NCBI RefSeq assembly: GCF_000298215.1
Contig: NZ_BAHD01000015.1
Location: 52,512-116,511 of the forward strand
DNA length: 64,000 nucleotides
Direction: 5' to 3'
Source of the DNA: Kineosphaera limosa NBRC 100340
GTDB taxonomy: Bacteria > Actinomycetota > Actinomycetes > Actinomycetales > Dermatophilaceae
The first letter of the stretch is position 1. Every line of letters starts with the position of its first letter. Position numbers and translations under genes: made by a program. Under the pieces are notes generated by a model. That model saw only the letters and a list, made by a program, of their open reading frames with translations. It searched no databases and was not told where the DNA came from. Below, one piece after another: positions 16,673 through 25,673 of this stretch.

Positions 16673-17407
16673 CTACGCGCTGTCGGTCTCGGCGAGCACC
16701 TCGCGCACGGCCTGCGCGACGTCGGGCGAGCCCGGCGCGTCCGAATGCACGCAGATGCTGGTGAAGTCGATCCGTAGCTCGGTGCCGTCCTGGGCCAGCA
16801 CGACGCCGTCGGTCAGCACGCGGCGCACGCGGTCGGCGGCCTTGGCGGGGTCGGTCGGGTGCGGCCGGCGCAGGATGAGCAGCTTGCCGTCGGCGTCGTA
16901 GTCGAGGTCGACGTAGAGCTCGCCGACGAACTCGACCCCCAGCTCCTTACACACACTCTCGTGTGCGGTTCCGGCGAGACCGAGCATCGGCACCCCGTAG
17001 AGCGCGGCGACCCCGGCGGCGGCCCGCATGAGGTCGGCGTCGCGCGAGAGCATCCCGTAGAGCGACCCGTGCGGCTTGATGTGCGACAGCTGCGCACCCT
17101 CCCGCCGCAGGAAGGCCGTCAGGGCTCCCACCTGCGCGAGGATCAGCGACTCGACCTCCTCGGGCAGCAGCTTCATCTCCCGGCGACCGAAGCCGACGAG
17201 GTCCGGCAGACCAGGATGGGCCCCGACGGCCACGCCCCGGGAGGCCGCCTCGGCGACCGTCTGCCGCATCACCTCCGGGTCTCCGGCATGGGCCCCGCAG
17301 GCGACGTTGGCGAGGTCGACGTGCGCCATGATCGCGGAGTCGTTGCCGAAGCTGTGCAGCCCCAGCCCCTCGCCCATGTCGGAGTTGATCGTGATGCCTC
17401 GTCGCAT
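16673..17407 (-). CDS. pxpA: 5-oxoprolinase subunit A (LamB/YcsF family, PxpA)
   Basis: 244 residues. INSDMGEGLG at the N-terminus, VNLACGAHAGDPEVM-type segment (here VDLANVACGAHAGDP), VGAHPGLPDLVGFGRR and HIKPHGSLYG are the LamB/YcsF signatures with metal-binding Asp and His residues in a TIM-like barrel. It is the hydrolytic subunit of PxpABC. First gene of the five-gene operon; 85 bases separate it from the carrier gene. Confidence 0.92.
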   Translation of the reverse strand: MRRGITINSDMGEGLGLHSFGNDSAIMAHVDLANVACGAHAGDPEVMRQTVAEAASRGVAVGAHPGLPDLVGFGRREMKLLPEEVESLILAQVGALTAFLRREGAQLSHIKPHGSLYGMLSRDADLMRAAAGVAALYGVPMLGLAGTAHESVCKELGVEFVGELYVDLDYDADGKLLILRRPHPTDPAKAADRVRRVLTDGVVLAQDGTELRIDFTSICVHSDAPGSPDVAQAVREVLAETDSA

Positions 17408-17516
17408 TTCGCCACCCTAGCGGCGGCTCCGGACGGTGGCGCTTCGTCGTGCGCTACCGATTCAGCCGGGCGCCAAACCTCGCGAACTGCTCGATCTGCT
17501 GGCAGCCTTCGGGCAA

Positions 17517-17600
17517 GACCGACCGCAGTACGAGATCGCCAGCGACAAGACCGACCACGTGGCTGCGCACAAGGGGTCGGCGCTGACGAAGATCGACTGA
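17517..17600 (+). pseudogene. C-terminal fragment of a DUF2945 gene
   Basis: 27 codons and a TGA encode QYEIASDKTDHVAAHKG followed by SALTKID, matching the end of the intact DUF2945 protein at 32710-32925 (QYEIKSDTTDHIAAHKG). The frame stays open upstream (RELLDLLAAFG) but that part does not resemble DUF2945, so the fragment is fused to unrelated sequence. Truncated remnant between pxpA and the DoxX-like gene. Confidence 0.75.
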
Positions 17601-17698
17601 CCGCGTCCGTCCCGGGGGTGGCTCACCGGTAGGAGCACTGACATCATCGGGGAGTCGCCTGCGGCGGCACGCCGTCCACGATCTCTGAGGAGAGTCAG

Positions 17699-18157
17699 AT
17701 GCACCCGACGCTCATCCCGCTCCGCGTCACAACCGGGGCCTTCATCCTCGACGCCGGCATCGGCAAGCTGAGTGCCGACGAGGGCACCGCGAAGTGGCTG
17801 CACAACTCTGCCGCCACGGCGTATCCATTCCTGGCTGACATCAAGCCGAAGGACTTCGCGCGGCTGCTCGCGATCGGCGAGATCGTCGTCGGCGGAGCGC
17901 TGCTCACGCCGTTCGTTCCCTCGAAAACCGCTGGCGCACTCCTCACCGGCTTCGGCGCCGGCCTCGTCGGCCTGTATCTGCGCACCCCCGGAATGACGAA
18001 GGAGGACGGCATCCGGCCGACCCCCGATGGTCTGTCGACCGCCAAGGACTCCTGGCTGCTGGGAGCCGGCCTGACCCTCATGAGCCAGGGCGCCGTCTCC
18101 GACGCCAAGGCCGGTGTCAAGAAGGTCAGGCGGCGGGCCCGCAAGCTGAAGTCCTAG
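17699..18157 (+). CDS. small integral membrane protein (DoxX-like)
   Basis: 152 residues, ATG with GAGGAGA upstream. Hydrophobic segments at about 1-20, 55-75 and 80-95, with a basic C-terminus (VKKVRRRARKLKS) probably cytosolic. The start PLRVTTGAFILDAGIGKL resembles DoxX/DUF4267-like quinone-linked membrane proteins. Function unknown. Followed by a strong terminator-type hairpin. Confidence 0.7.
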   Translation: MHPTLIPLRVTTGAFILDAGIGKLSADEGTAKWLHNSAATAYPFLADIKPKDFARLLAIGEIVVGGALLTPFVPSKTAGALLTGFGAGLVGLYLRTPGMTKEDGIRPTPDGLSTAKDSWLLGAGLTLMSQGAVSDAKAGVKKVRRRARKLKS

Positions 18158-18203
18158 TCGTCGACCCCGAACTCACTCGTTCGCCCAGTAACGGTGCGCC
18201 AAA

Positions 18204-18239
18204 CGGCGCCGGTCGCCCCCCGAGGTGCGACCGGCGCCG
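18204..18239. terminator. strong bidirectional hairpin terminator
   Basis: A perfect 13-bp stem (CGGCGCCGGTCGC / GCGACCGGCGCCG) with a 10-base loop lies midway between two convergent genes (stops at 18157 and 18259). There is no T tract, but position and stability make a shared terminator the likely role. Confidence 0.75.
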
Positions 18240-18258
18240 AATTGCGCGGCGGCTGCGA

Positions 18259-19278
18259 CTATCCGGCGTGCGCAGCGGCGCGGTTCGTGCGGCCTGCGCC
18301 GGCGAGGGCGAGCAGGAGGCCGGCCGCGACCCAGCAGCTGAGCACGACCCAGGCGTGGGTGGCGCCGGCGCCGTCGAAGTAGGCCGCTGAGCGCATCGCG
18401 GTGCCGGCGGCTCCGAGGGGCAGGTACTGACCGATGTCACCCCACGGCTGCGGCAGCCACGCGGCTCCGGTCGCCAGGCCGGAGAGCGGATTGGCGACGA
18501 AGAGCATGAGGATCGCGCCGAGGGCAATGCCGGGCCCGCTCAGGAGTAGCCCGAGGCCGAGGATGGTGGCCGCGACGGCGGCGACTCCGGCAGCGACGGC
18601 GGTCGAGACGAGCAGGTAGTTGCCGTCGAGTGCGCCGAACCCGAACTGCAGGATCGCCGTCGCGGCCAGGCCCGCGACGACCGAGACGCCCAGCAAGGTG
18701 GCGATGCGCGCGGTGATCGAACCGCGGTAGGCGAGCACGAGCGCGGCTCCCGTCGCCATGCCGCCGAAGATGAGAGGAAGCCCGAGCGCGGCCAGCCCGC
18801 TGCCGGCCGGGTCGCCGCTGGGCACCGGGGCCAGTTCGGCGTAGGTCACGTGCTGCCCCGCCGCCGAGAGTTGCCCGCCCATGCCCTTGAGCAGGGCGGC
18901 GTAGGGAGCGCCTGCGCCGCTGGCGGTCTGGATCGTCACGCCGGTCGGGCCGACGGCGATCCCCCCGACCGCCTCCCGGTTGCGGATCGCGATGGCCCCC
19001 GCTTCGGCCGAGTCGTAGGTGGTGACCTCGAAGGAGCCCGGCGCGCGCTGCCCGAGCATGCCGGTGAGCTGGGCAACGGCCGGTGGCGGCCCGCTGACGG
19101 CCAGCGGCAGGTTCGAGGGGCCGGAGTGCAGCGCAGGGGCCGCGAAGGCCAGCAGCATAAGCGCGATGACGCTCGGGATGCCCAGGATGAGTGCGGCGAG
19201 CGTTCGTGCGTGGGTGCGCTCGTGCTGGGGCTGCGCGTCCGACGCGGCTGCGGGCGGTGAAGTCGTCGAGGTTGTCAC
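18259..19278 (-). CDS. multi-spanning membrane protein, ABC-2/YhgE-like
   Basis: 339 residues from GTG 19278 (AAAGG upstream). One helix near 30-55, an extracytoplasmic segment of about 120 residues (VAQLTGMLGQRAPGSFEVTTYDSAEAG...), then five or six helices to the end. This is the layout of YhgE/Pip or ABC-2 permease-like proteins. AEAGAIAIRNREAVGGIAVGPTGVTIQTASG is typical of that ectodomain. No ATPase gene is adjacent. Divergent from a TetR gene that probably controls it, which favours an efflux or envelope role. Confidence 0.7.
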   Translation of the reverse strand: MTTSTTSPPAAASDAQPQHERTHARTLAALILGIPSVIALMLLAFAAPALHSGPSNLPLAVSGPPPAVAQLTGMLGQRAPGSFEVTTYDSAEAGAIAIRNREAVGGIAVGPTGVTIQTASGAGAPYAALLKGMGGQLSAAGQHVTYAELAPVPSGDPAGSGLAALGLPLIFGGMATGAALVLAYRGSITARIATLLGVSVVAGLAATAILQFGFGALDGNYLLVSTAVAAGVAAVAATILGLGLLLSGPGIALGAILMLFVANPLSGLATGAAWLPQPWGDIGQYLPLGAAGTAMRSAAYFDGAGATHAWVVLSCWVAAGLLLALAGAGRTNRAAAHAG

Positions 19279-19357
19279 GGTGGTCCGCCTTTCTGGGGCT
19301 GGAGGGCTGGAGGGCTGGAGCGGCGATGCCCTGAACCGCAGGCGTCGATGTCCACAG

Positions 19358-19384
19358 CTGTAGAACTCCACGGTTGTAGAAGTC
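19358..19384. promoter_or_regulatory. direct-repeat operator between TetR and membrane protein
   Basis: CTGTAGAACTC (19358-19368) and TTGTAGAAGTC (19374-19384) are spaced by 16 bases in the divergent promoter region, just before the AT-rich GAGGAATTATTC. A TetR dimer pair could bind here. Confidence 0.4.
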
Positions 19385-19445
19385 AACGAATGAGGAATTA
19401 TTCTGCCCGTAAGGTGCAGAGGACTTTGGAAAGGGGCGTGCGGCG

Positions 19446-20066
19446 ATGGCGATCGACTCGGGTGGCCGAACGGGGCGACGGCCGGGGTCCGGCTCGAGCC
19501 GCGACGAGATCCTGCAGGCCGCGCGCGAGCAATTCACCGAACACGGCTTCAAGGGGGCGACGCTGCGGGCGATCGCCGCACAGGCCGGCGTCGATCCCGG
19601 GCTCATCCGCCACTTCTTCGGCGACAAGGCGGGCCTGTTCACTGCCTCTCTCGAGTTGCCTCCCGAGGCTGTGCGCACGGTTCTGGCCACGTTCTCGGCG
19701 CCGAGTGACGAGTGGGGTGTGCGGGCCACTCGCGCGTACTTCGGCCTATGGGAGGACCCGGAGACCGCGGGCCCCCTGCGCGCGACCGTCGTCTCGGCCT
19801 TCGCGAACGATCAGGCGCTGGAGCGCTTGCGTGACTTTCTCGCGGCCACCGTCCTGCAGCAGGTCACGGCGCATCTACCCCAGGACGACCCCGGTCTGCG
19901 GCTCACCACGGCGATGACTCACCTGCTCGGGGTGGCCATCGGCCGCTACCTGCTCCAGGTGCCGCCCCTGGTCGCTGCGGACCTCGACGACATCGTTGCC
20001 ATGGTCGCCCCGACGATCCAGCACTACCTCACTGGACCGCTGCCGAGTGCCGCTGCTCAGACGTAG
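19446..20066 (+). CDS. TetR/AcrR family transcriptional regulator
   Basis: 206 residues. The TetR HTH is textbook (SRDEILQAAREQFTEHGFKGATLRAIAAQAGVDPGLIRHFFGDKAGLF, residues about 19-64). The C-terminal region GVAIGRYLLQVPPLVAADLDDIVAMVAPTIQHYL matches a TetR_C group common in actinobacteria. Divergent from the membrane protein at 18259-19278, its likely target. Its TAG stop (20064-20066) is supplied by the ACGTAG tip of the hairpin element that begins at 20060. Confidence 0.9.
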   Translation: MAIDSGGRTGRRPGSGSSRDEILQAAREQFTEHGFKGATLRAIAAQAGVDPGLIRHFFGDKAGLFTASLELPPEAVRTVLATFSAPSDEWGVRATRAYFGLWEDPETAGPLRATVVSAFANDQALERLRDFLAATVLQQVTAHLPQDDPGLRLTTAMTHLLGVAIGRYLLQVPPLVAADLDDIVAMVAPTIQHYLTGPLPSAAAQT

Positions 20067-20172
20067 CGGATTCTTGACGTACTGGCGCGAGGAGCGATTC
20101 GTAAAAGGCCAGGTCAGTGCGGGTGGGCGCACGCGGCGATGGCCTCGGGGTACGTTCAGAATCCGCTACGTC
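20060..20172. repeat. long-hairpin intergenic element, copy 2
   Basis: Arms 20060-20082 and 20150-20172 pair at 21 of 23 positions around a 67-base loop. ACGTAGCGGATTCTTGACG opens the left arm and the right arm ends AATCCGCTACGTC. Relative to copy 1 two base pairs have changed on both sides (A-T to G-C, C-G to A-T), keeping the stem. CAGGTCAGTGCG is in the loop at 20110-20121. It abuts the TetR gene, provides its stop codon, and precedes the IclR gene at 20244. Confidence 0.8.
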
Positions 20173-20243
20173 GGGGGAGCCTGGCCATGTCGGGGCCCGG
20201 CGCGCCGGGGCGCGAGGGCCACGAGCTGGCTAGCCTGTCCCGC

Positions 20244-21023
20244 ATGGTGAACGAACGCGAAGGGCGGGACTCCTCGGTCCAATCCGTCAACCGGGCGGTG
20301 TCGATCCTGCAGGTCCTCGCGCGGCACGGCTCGGCGCGGGTCACCGACATCGCCGCCGAACTCGACGTGCACAAGTCGACGGTGTCGCGCCTGCTCGGCA
20401 CGCTCGAGGCGCGCGGCCTCGTCGAGCAGAGCGCGGCCCGGGGCAGTTACGTGCTCGGCGACGGCATCACCCTCATCGCGGCCGGGGCTGCGCGCCGGCA
20501 CGACCTCGCCCTCGTGAGTCGCCCCGCGTGCGCCGAACTCGCCGAGGCGGTCGGCGAGACGGTCACCGTGACGATCCCCGATGACGAGGCCGTGCTCTCG
20601 ATCGGGCAGGTCACGGGCTCGGCGGCCATCTCGACGATCAACTGGCTCGGGCGGCGCTCGCCGCTGCACGCGACGTCCTCGGGCAAGCTCTTCCTCGCCT
20701 ACTCCCCGGAGCTCGCGCAGGAGGTCCTCGCCGGCGAGCTCCCCGCCTACACGGCACATACGCTCACCGACCCCGCAGCCCTGCGCGCAGAGCTCGAGCG
20801 GATCCGCGCGCGCGACTTTGCGGTGACGAACGAGGAGCAAGAGGTCGGCCTCTGCGCTATCTCCGCACCGATCCGCGATCTGGAGGGCGACGTCGTCGCG
20901 GCGATCACCGTGTCCGGGCCGTCGTTCCGCGTGACGCCCGAGGCCGTCGAGGTGATCCTGCCGACGTTGCAGGCGGCCGCCGCGCGGATCTCGGAACGCA
21001 ACGGCTACCCCCGGAAGGGCTGA
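20244..21023 (+). CDS. IclR family transcriptional regulator
   Basis: 259 residues from ATG 20244. N-terminal winged HTH (SVNRAVSILQVLARHGSARVTDIAAELDVHKSTVSRLLGTLEARGL) and C-terminal IclR effector domain (RRSPLHATSSGKLFLA, GLCAISAPIRDLEGDVVAAITVSGPSFRV). 152 bases upstream of the Old-Yellow-Enzyme-like gene and co-oriented with it, so probably its regulator. With the second IclR gene at 23316 it brackets the presumed demethylation locus. Confidence 0.9.
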   Translation: MVNEREGRDSSVQSVNRAVSILQVLARHGSARVTDIAAELDVHKSTVSRLLGTLEARGLVEQSAARGSYVLGDGITLIAAGAARRHDLALVSRPACAELAEAVGETVTVTIPDDEAVLSIGQVTGSAAISTINWLGRRSPLHATSSGKLFLAYSPELAQEVLAGELPAYTAHTLTDPAALRAELERIRARDFAVTNEEQEVGLCAISAPIRDLEGDVVAAITVSGPSFRVTPEAVEVILPTLQAAAARISERNGYPRKG

Positions 21024-21175
21024 TTTGTCCTGTACCGCGCAACAAGCGCATCAAGCGGGATCAATCTGTCTCGAAACTCTTGACGCAGCGGCTGTCGAGC
21101 CTGTTTCGTTGTGCACAACCGACGCGCATTTCGCACCAACGCAGCCCCGCGCGTCCCGCACGAAGGATGTCGCCC

Positions 21176-23224
21176 GTGAGCCTCGCCGCCCTCGACCCGC
21201 TGCTCCAGCCGTTCGACCTCGGGCCGCTGCGGCTGCGCAACCGCGTCGTCAGCACCTCGCACGAGCCGGCGTACGGGCACGACGGCATGCCGAAGGAGCG
21301 CTACCGCCTCTACCACCGCGAGAAGGCGAAGGGTGGGGTCGCGCTCACGATGATCGGCGGCTCGGCGATCGTCGCCCCTGACAGCCCGCCCGCCTTCGGC
21401 AACCTGCACCTCTACAAGGACGAGATCGTCCCGTGGTTCCGCGAGCTCGCCGACGACGTGCACGACCACGGCGCCGCGGTGATGATCCAGGTGACTCACC
21501 TGGGGCGGCGCACCTCGAACTACACGGGGGACTGGCTGCCGACGGTCGCGCCCTCGCCGCTGCGCGAGCCGGCCCACCGCGCCTTCCCCAAGGAGGCCGA
21601 GGACTGGGACCTCGACCGCATCGTCGACGACTACGTGAGCGCGGCGTTGCGCTGCCAGGCCGGCGGCCTCGACGGCATCGAGCTGCAGGCCTACGGCCAC
21701 CTGCTCGACGGCTTCCTCTCGGCGCGCACCAACCGGCGGGAGGACGAGTACGGCGGCTCCCCGCAGGCACGGATGGCCTTCCCGCGCCGAGTGATCCGGG
21801 CGGTGCGCGCGGCTGTCGGGCCGGACTTCCTCGTCGGCATCCGGATGATGATCGAGGACGACCGCCCCGGCGCCCTGCCGCGCGAGGAGGGCATGGCGGC
21901 ACTGCAGGCGTTCGCGGACGACGGCATCGACTTCGTCTCGACGATCAAGGGCGGCATCGAGTCCGATCACACGCTTGCGCAGGTCATCCCGTCGATGGGC
22001 ACGCCGTCCGCGCCCTTCCTCGACTGGACCGCACAGGTGAAGCGGGAGCTGTCGATCCCGGTCATGCACGCCTCCCGGATCGCCGACGTCGCGACGGCGC
22101 GGTACGCGATCCGCGAGGGCCTGCTCGATCTCGTCGGCATGACCCGCGCCCAGATTGCGGACCCCTACCTCGTTGCCAAGCTCGCCAGGGGTGAAGAAGA
22201 TCGGATCCGCCCGTGCGTCGGCGCAAACTACTGCCTCGACGCGATCTACGCCTCCGGCGACGCCAAGTGCGTGCACAACCCGGCCGCCGGTCGCGAGCAG
22301 ACGCTGCCGCACGAGATCACCGATCAGGCCGCGACCCGGCGCAAGGCCGTCGTCGTGGGCGCCGGACCCGCCGGGCTCGAGGCGGCGCGGGTGCTCGGCG
22401 CGCGCGGCCACGACGTGACCCTCTTCGAGGCCGCCGACCGCGTCGGCGGGCAGTTGCGGCTCCTGTCGGGCTCGCGGCACCGCGGCGACCTCGTCGGCAT
22501 CGTCGACTGGCGCCTGTCCGAAGCCCGCCGCCACGGCGTCGATGTCCGCTTGGGCACCTACGCCGAGCCCGATGACGTACTCGCCCTAGACCCCGACGTC
22601 GTCGTCGTCGCGACCGGCGGGATGCCGAACACCGACGTGCTCACCGAGGGCGCCTCGCTCGTGCGCGACACCTGGGACGTGCTCGACGGCGGTCTGCGCG
22701 CCGCTGATGACGTGCTCGTCTTCGACGACCACGGCGGGCACCAGGCGCTCGACGCCGTCGAGGCGCTCCTGCAGCGCGGCTGCCGCGTCGAGTACGTCAC
22801 CCCCGAGCGGATGATCGGCGTCGACGTCGGCTCGATGAACTCCCCGGCCTACCTGCGCCTCTTCGCCGAGCACGACGTGCGCGTCACCCTGCCCTACTAC
22901 CTGCGCTCGGTGCGGCGCGGCGACAACGGGCGGCTCGTCGTGACGCTGTGGAGCGAGTACGCCGACGTGGAGGTGACTCGCGAGGTCGACCACGTCGTCG
23001 TCGAGCACGGCACGCTGCCGGTCAGCGACCTCTACGAGGCGCTCGTGCCCGGTTCGAGCAACGGGGGCGCGGTCGACCACGCCGCGCTCATCGCGGGGCG
23101 CGCGCAGGAGATCGTCCGCAACCCCGAGGGTCGTTACCAGCTCTTCCGCATCGGCGACGCCGTGAGCAGCCGCAACATCCACGCCGGCATCTACGACGCG
23201 CTGCGCCTGTCGCTCGCGGTCTGA
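21176..23224 (+). CDS. Old Yellow Enzyme-type FMN/FAD oxidoreductase (DgcA/TMADH-like)
   Basis: 682 residues from GTG 21176, chosen because GAAGG lies nine bases upstream (ATG 21167 is nine bases earlier). N-terminal FMN TIM barrel (LLQPFDLGPLRLRNRVVSTSHEP, GLDGIELQAYGHLLDGFLS), a cluster region CVGANYC...C, then an FAD/NAD domain (AVVVGAGPAGLEAARVLGARG). In this region the second cysteine of the usual CxxC is Ala, which I recall from DgcA-like members. By context it may demethylate an N-methylated glycine or proline. Confidence 0.82.
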   Translation: MSLAALDPLLQPFDLGPLRLRNRVVSTSHEPAYGHDGMPKERYRLYHREKAKGGVALTMIGGSAIVAPDSPPAFGNLHLYKDEIVPWFRELADDVHDHGAAVMIQVTHLGRRTSNYTGDWLPTVAPSPLREPAHRAFPKEAEDWDLDRIVDDYVSAALRCQAGGLDGIELQAYGHLLDGFLSARTNRREDEYGGSPQARMAFPRRVIRAVRAAVGPDFLVGIRMMIEDDRPGALPREEGMAALQAFADDGIDFVSTIKGGIESDHTLAQVIPSMGTPSAPFLDWTAQVKRELSIPVMHASRIADVATARYAIREGLLDLVGMTRAQIADPYLVAKLARGEEDRIRPCVGANYCLDAIYASGDAKCVHNPAAGREQTLPHEITDQAATRRKAVVVGAGPAGLEAARVLGARGHDVTLFEAADRVGGQLRLLSGSRHRGDLVGIVDWRLSEARRHGVDVRLGTYAEPDDVLALDPDVVVVATGGMPNTDVLTEGASLVRDTWDVLDGGLRAADDVLVFDDHGGHQALDAVEALLQRGCRVEYVTPERMIGVDVGSMNSPAYLRLFAEHDVRVTLPYYLRSVRRGDNGRLVVTLWSEYADVEVTREVDHVVVEHGTLPVSDLYEALVPGSSNGGAVDHAALIAGRAQEIVRNPEGRYQLFRIGDAVSSRNIHAGIYDALRLSLAV

Positions 23225-23315
23225 GATCGGGCCGGTCGCGCCGGGCCGCCGACGCCCAGCCGCTGAGCTGCCCGCCCCATGGGGTGCGCCGCCCAGAGCG
23301 GGGTGAGGGTCGATG

Positions 23316-24101
23316 TCAGGTCGAGCCGCGCAGGACCCGCTCGATGGTGCGCGCCGCGGCGAGGAGATGCGTCACGGCCTCGCGCCCCCGCAGGCGATCG
23401 AGGCGTTGTGTCGGTCCGGCGACACAAAGGACGCCGAGCAAGTCGCCGCCCCCGCCGCTGATGCCGACGCACACGCCGGTCAGCCCCTCTTCCTCCTCGT
23501 CGCTCGCCACGGCATAGCCGAGCTCGCGCACGCTCTCCAGCTCACTGTCGAGAGTGTCGAGGTCGGTGATCGTCGCGCTCGTGAAGCGGATGAGGGTTTC
23601 GGGGAGGTGAGCGCGCCGGTCGGCCGGGTCCATCGTCGCGAGCAGCACCTTGCCGCTCGCGCTCGCATGGAGCGGGAACCGTCGCCCCAACCACGAACCC
23701 GGCCGCAATTGGTGGGGCGCGTCGACCTGCTCGACGAGGTCGAGCGCGCCGTCCGGGCCGACGACGCTGAGCGTCACCGTCTCCCGGATCGTCTCGACGA
23801 GCTCGGCGATGATCGGCCGGCACACGTCCTGCAGCAGCACCTGCTCGTCGGAGCCGCGGGCGAGCCGGAAGATCTCCGGTCCGAGCAGCACCCGCTCGTC
23901 GCCGGGGTTGCGCAGGACGAAGCCCTCGTGCTCGAGGGTCCGGATGAGCCGCAATGCCGTCGCACGAGGGATGCCGCAGGCGCGTGCGAGTGACGAGACG
24001 TTGGCGTCGGGGTCGTCGGCGGTCGCGCGCAGCAGGGCGAGCGCCTTGACGACGGACTGGTTGAGTCCCGCTCCGGGGTCGACGGCGGGAGAGCGAGGCA
24101 T
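23316..24101 (-). CDS. IclR family transcriptional regulator
   Basis: 261 residues from ATG 24101. HTH VVKALALLRATADDPDANVSSLARACGIPRATALRLIRTLEHEGF at about 18-60, effector domain with GRRFPLHASASGKVLLA and EEEGLTGVCVGIS. It lies 96 bases downstream of the Rieske oxygenase gene in the same direction and is probably its regulator, acting at the palindromes around 25510-25654. Confidence 0.9.
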   Translation of the reverse strand: MPRSPAVDPGAGLNQSVVKALALLRATADDPDANVSSLARACGIPRATALRLIRTLEHEGFVLRNPGDERVLLGPEIFRLARGSDEQVLLQDVCRPIIAELVETIRETVTLSVVGPDGALDLVEQVDAPHQLRPGSWLGRRFPLHASASGKVLLATMDPADRRAHLPETLIRFTSATITDLDTLDSELESVRELGYAVASDEEEEGLTGVCVGISGGGGDLLGVLCVAGPTQRLDRLRGREAVTHLLAAARTIERVLRGST

Positions 24102-24197
24102 GCGGTCACGATATCGACCGCTCGCCGGCGAGCCGCCCGCCGCGGTGGGCAGGCGGCCCGTCGAGGACGCGGCGACGGCGGTGCTCGACGGCACCAT

Positions 24198-25472
24198 CTA
24201 GCGGCTCAGCCAGGCCGTCAGCCGGTTGACGTACCAGCCGACGAACGCCTCGACATCCCCCTCGACCTCCGAATACGGGCCGGGCACATAGGCCGGGTCG
24301 AGGACGCCGCGCTGGGTGCGGGCGACGAACACGCTGTCCTGTGTGTTCGTCGCGTTCCACACGTGGGTCAGGCTCGCCAGGTCGTAGTCGACGCCCTCGA
24401 CCGCGTCGGCCTCCACGAGCCAGGTCGTGCGCAGCCGGGAGTGCGTCGCGTCCAGCGGCAGCACGGAGAAGACGACCGCGTGGTCGGAGAGCAGGTGGAA
24501 CCACGAGTTCGGCTGCAGGTGCAGGTGCAGGTCGCCGAACCGGTCGTCGGCGATGACGCCGAGCCGGCGTCGGCACACGACCTCCCCGCCGGCGCTGTAC
24601 GAGCTGCCCGCCCCATCGAGGGGCGCGTGGTCGAGCATGAAGCCGGTCGGCCGGTTCTCCAGCTCGCGCATCCGCTCCCGAGGGAATCCCTGGCGGGCGC
24701 AGGATGCCGTGAGGTCGGCCCGCGCTTGCTCGTAGCGCGCCCACACCGGGCGCAGCCGCGGCGGGCAGTCGTCGGCCGTGTACCCGTGCAAGGGGAAGTA
24801 GGCCGTGAGCAGCTCGGGGTGCCCGTCGCAGTGGTAGCACTCGCGGTTGTTCTCCATGACGAGCTTCCAGTTGCCCTCTTCGACGATGTCGACCTGGTGT
24901 GCGACCTTCGTGCGGGTCAACTCGTACGGCGCGAGGTAGGGCAGCACCCGGTCCATCACGGCGTCGAAGTCGCTCGGCGGCTCGGTGGCCAGGCAGATGA
25001 AGATGAGGCCGGCGACGGCGCGCACGTGGACCGGGCGCAGGCTCAGGGCGCTGCGATCGAGCGTCGGCGGCTGGTTGTCGGCGTGCAAGAGCCGACCGTC
25101 GGTGCCATAGGTCCAGTGGTGGTAGGGGCAGACGAGGTTGCCGACGCTGCCGCACGGGTCGTCGAGCAGCCGGGAGCCGCGGTGGCGGCACACGTTGTGG
25201 AAGGCGCGCACCCCCTCGTCGTCGTCTCGCATGACGATGACCGAGGAGCGGTCGAGCTCGACCGTCACGTAGTCGCCCGGTTCGGGCAGTTCGGCCTCGG
25301 TCGCGACGAAGAGCCAGTGCGCCTCGAAGATGCCGCGCACGTCGAGGTCGAAGATCTGCGGGTCCGAGTAGAAGGGCGCCTCGAGGCTGTAACCGGGGCG
25401 GTGGCGCGCGAGGAGTTCCGCGGTGGTGGCCGATGCGGCGTCGGTGGCGGGGCGGGTCAGTTCGATCGTCAT
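24198..25472 (-). CDS. Rieske-type ring-hydroxylating/N-demethylating oxygenase, alpha subunit (GbcA-like)
   Basis: 424 residues from ATG 25472 (GAGGAG upstream). Rieske cluster motif CRHRG...CPYHHW at about 94-115. Mononuclear iron site ENNRECYHCDGHPEL at about 205-220. The form with ENNRECYHC is that of glycine-betaine and stachydrine demethylases, as opposed to aromatic dioxygenases. Its electron donor is probably the divergent reductase at 25674. Reaction inferred: O2-dependent removal of a methyl group from a quaternary amine. Confidence 0.85.
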   Translation of the reverse strand: MTIELTRPATDAASATTAELLARHRPGYSLEAPFYSDPQIFDLDVRGIFEAHWLFVATEAELPEPGDYVTVELDRSSVIVMRDDDEGVRAFHNVCRHRGSRLLDDPCGSVGNLVCPYHHWTYGTDGRLLHADNQPPTLDRSALSLRPVHVRAVAGLIFICLATEPPSDFDAVMDRVLPYLAPYELTRTKVAHQVDIVEEGNWKLVMENNRECYHCDGHPELLTAYFPLHGYTADDCPPRLRPVWARYEQARADLTASCARQGFPRERMRELENRPTGFMLDHAPLDGAGSSYSAGGEVVCRRRLGVIADDRFGDLHLHLQPNSWFHLLSDHAVVFSVLPLDATHSRLRTTWLVEADAVEGVDYDLASLTHVWNATNTQDSVFVARTQRGVLDPAYVPGPYSEVEGDVEAFVGWYVNRLTAWLSR

Positions 25473-25637
25473 GGGAACTCCTCGGGCGGGTGGGGGACGT
25501 CGCGACCCCATGCTGTTCACTGAGCGGATGGCCCCGTTCACTTCTGATTGTGACCGTCGTGCGGGCGGCCGTCAAGGGGTGGTCGAACCTTGTCAGGGCA
25601 GGACAGTCGGCTCTACGCTGCTGTAAATGGTCACCAC

Positions 25638-25654
25638 TGTTCATTGAATGAACA
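25638..25654. promoter_or_regulatory. palindromic operator between oxygenase and reductase
   Basis: TGTTCATT-G-AATGAACA is a perfect 17-base palindrome, 20 bases before the reductase start codon. Further GTTCA copies (about 25515, 25543, 25655) surround it in the 201-base divergent region. This is suitable for an IclR-type dimer controlling both genes. Confidence 0.6.
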
Positions 25655-25673
25655 CGTTCAAGGAAGGGCGCCG

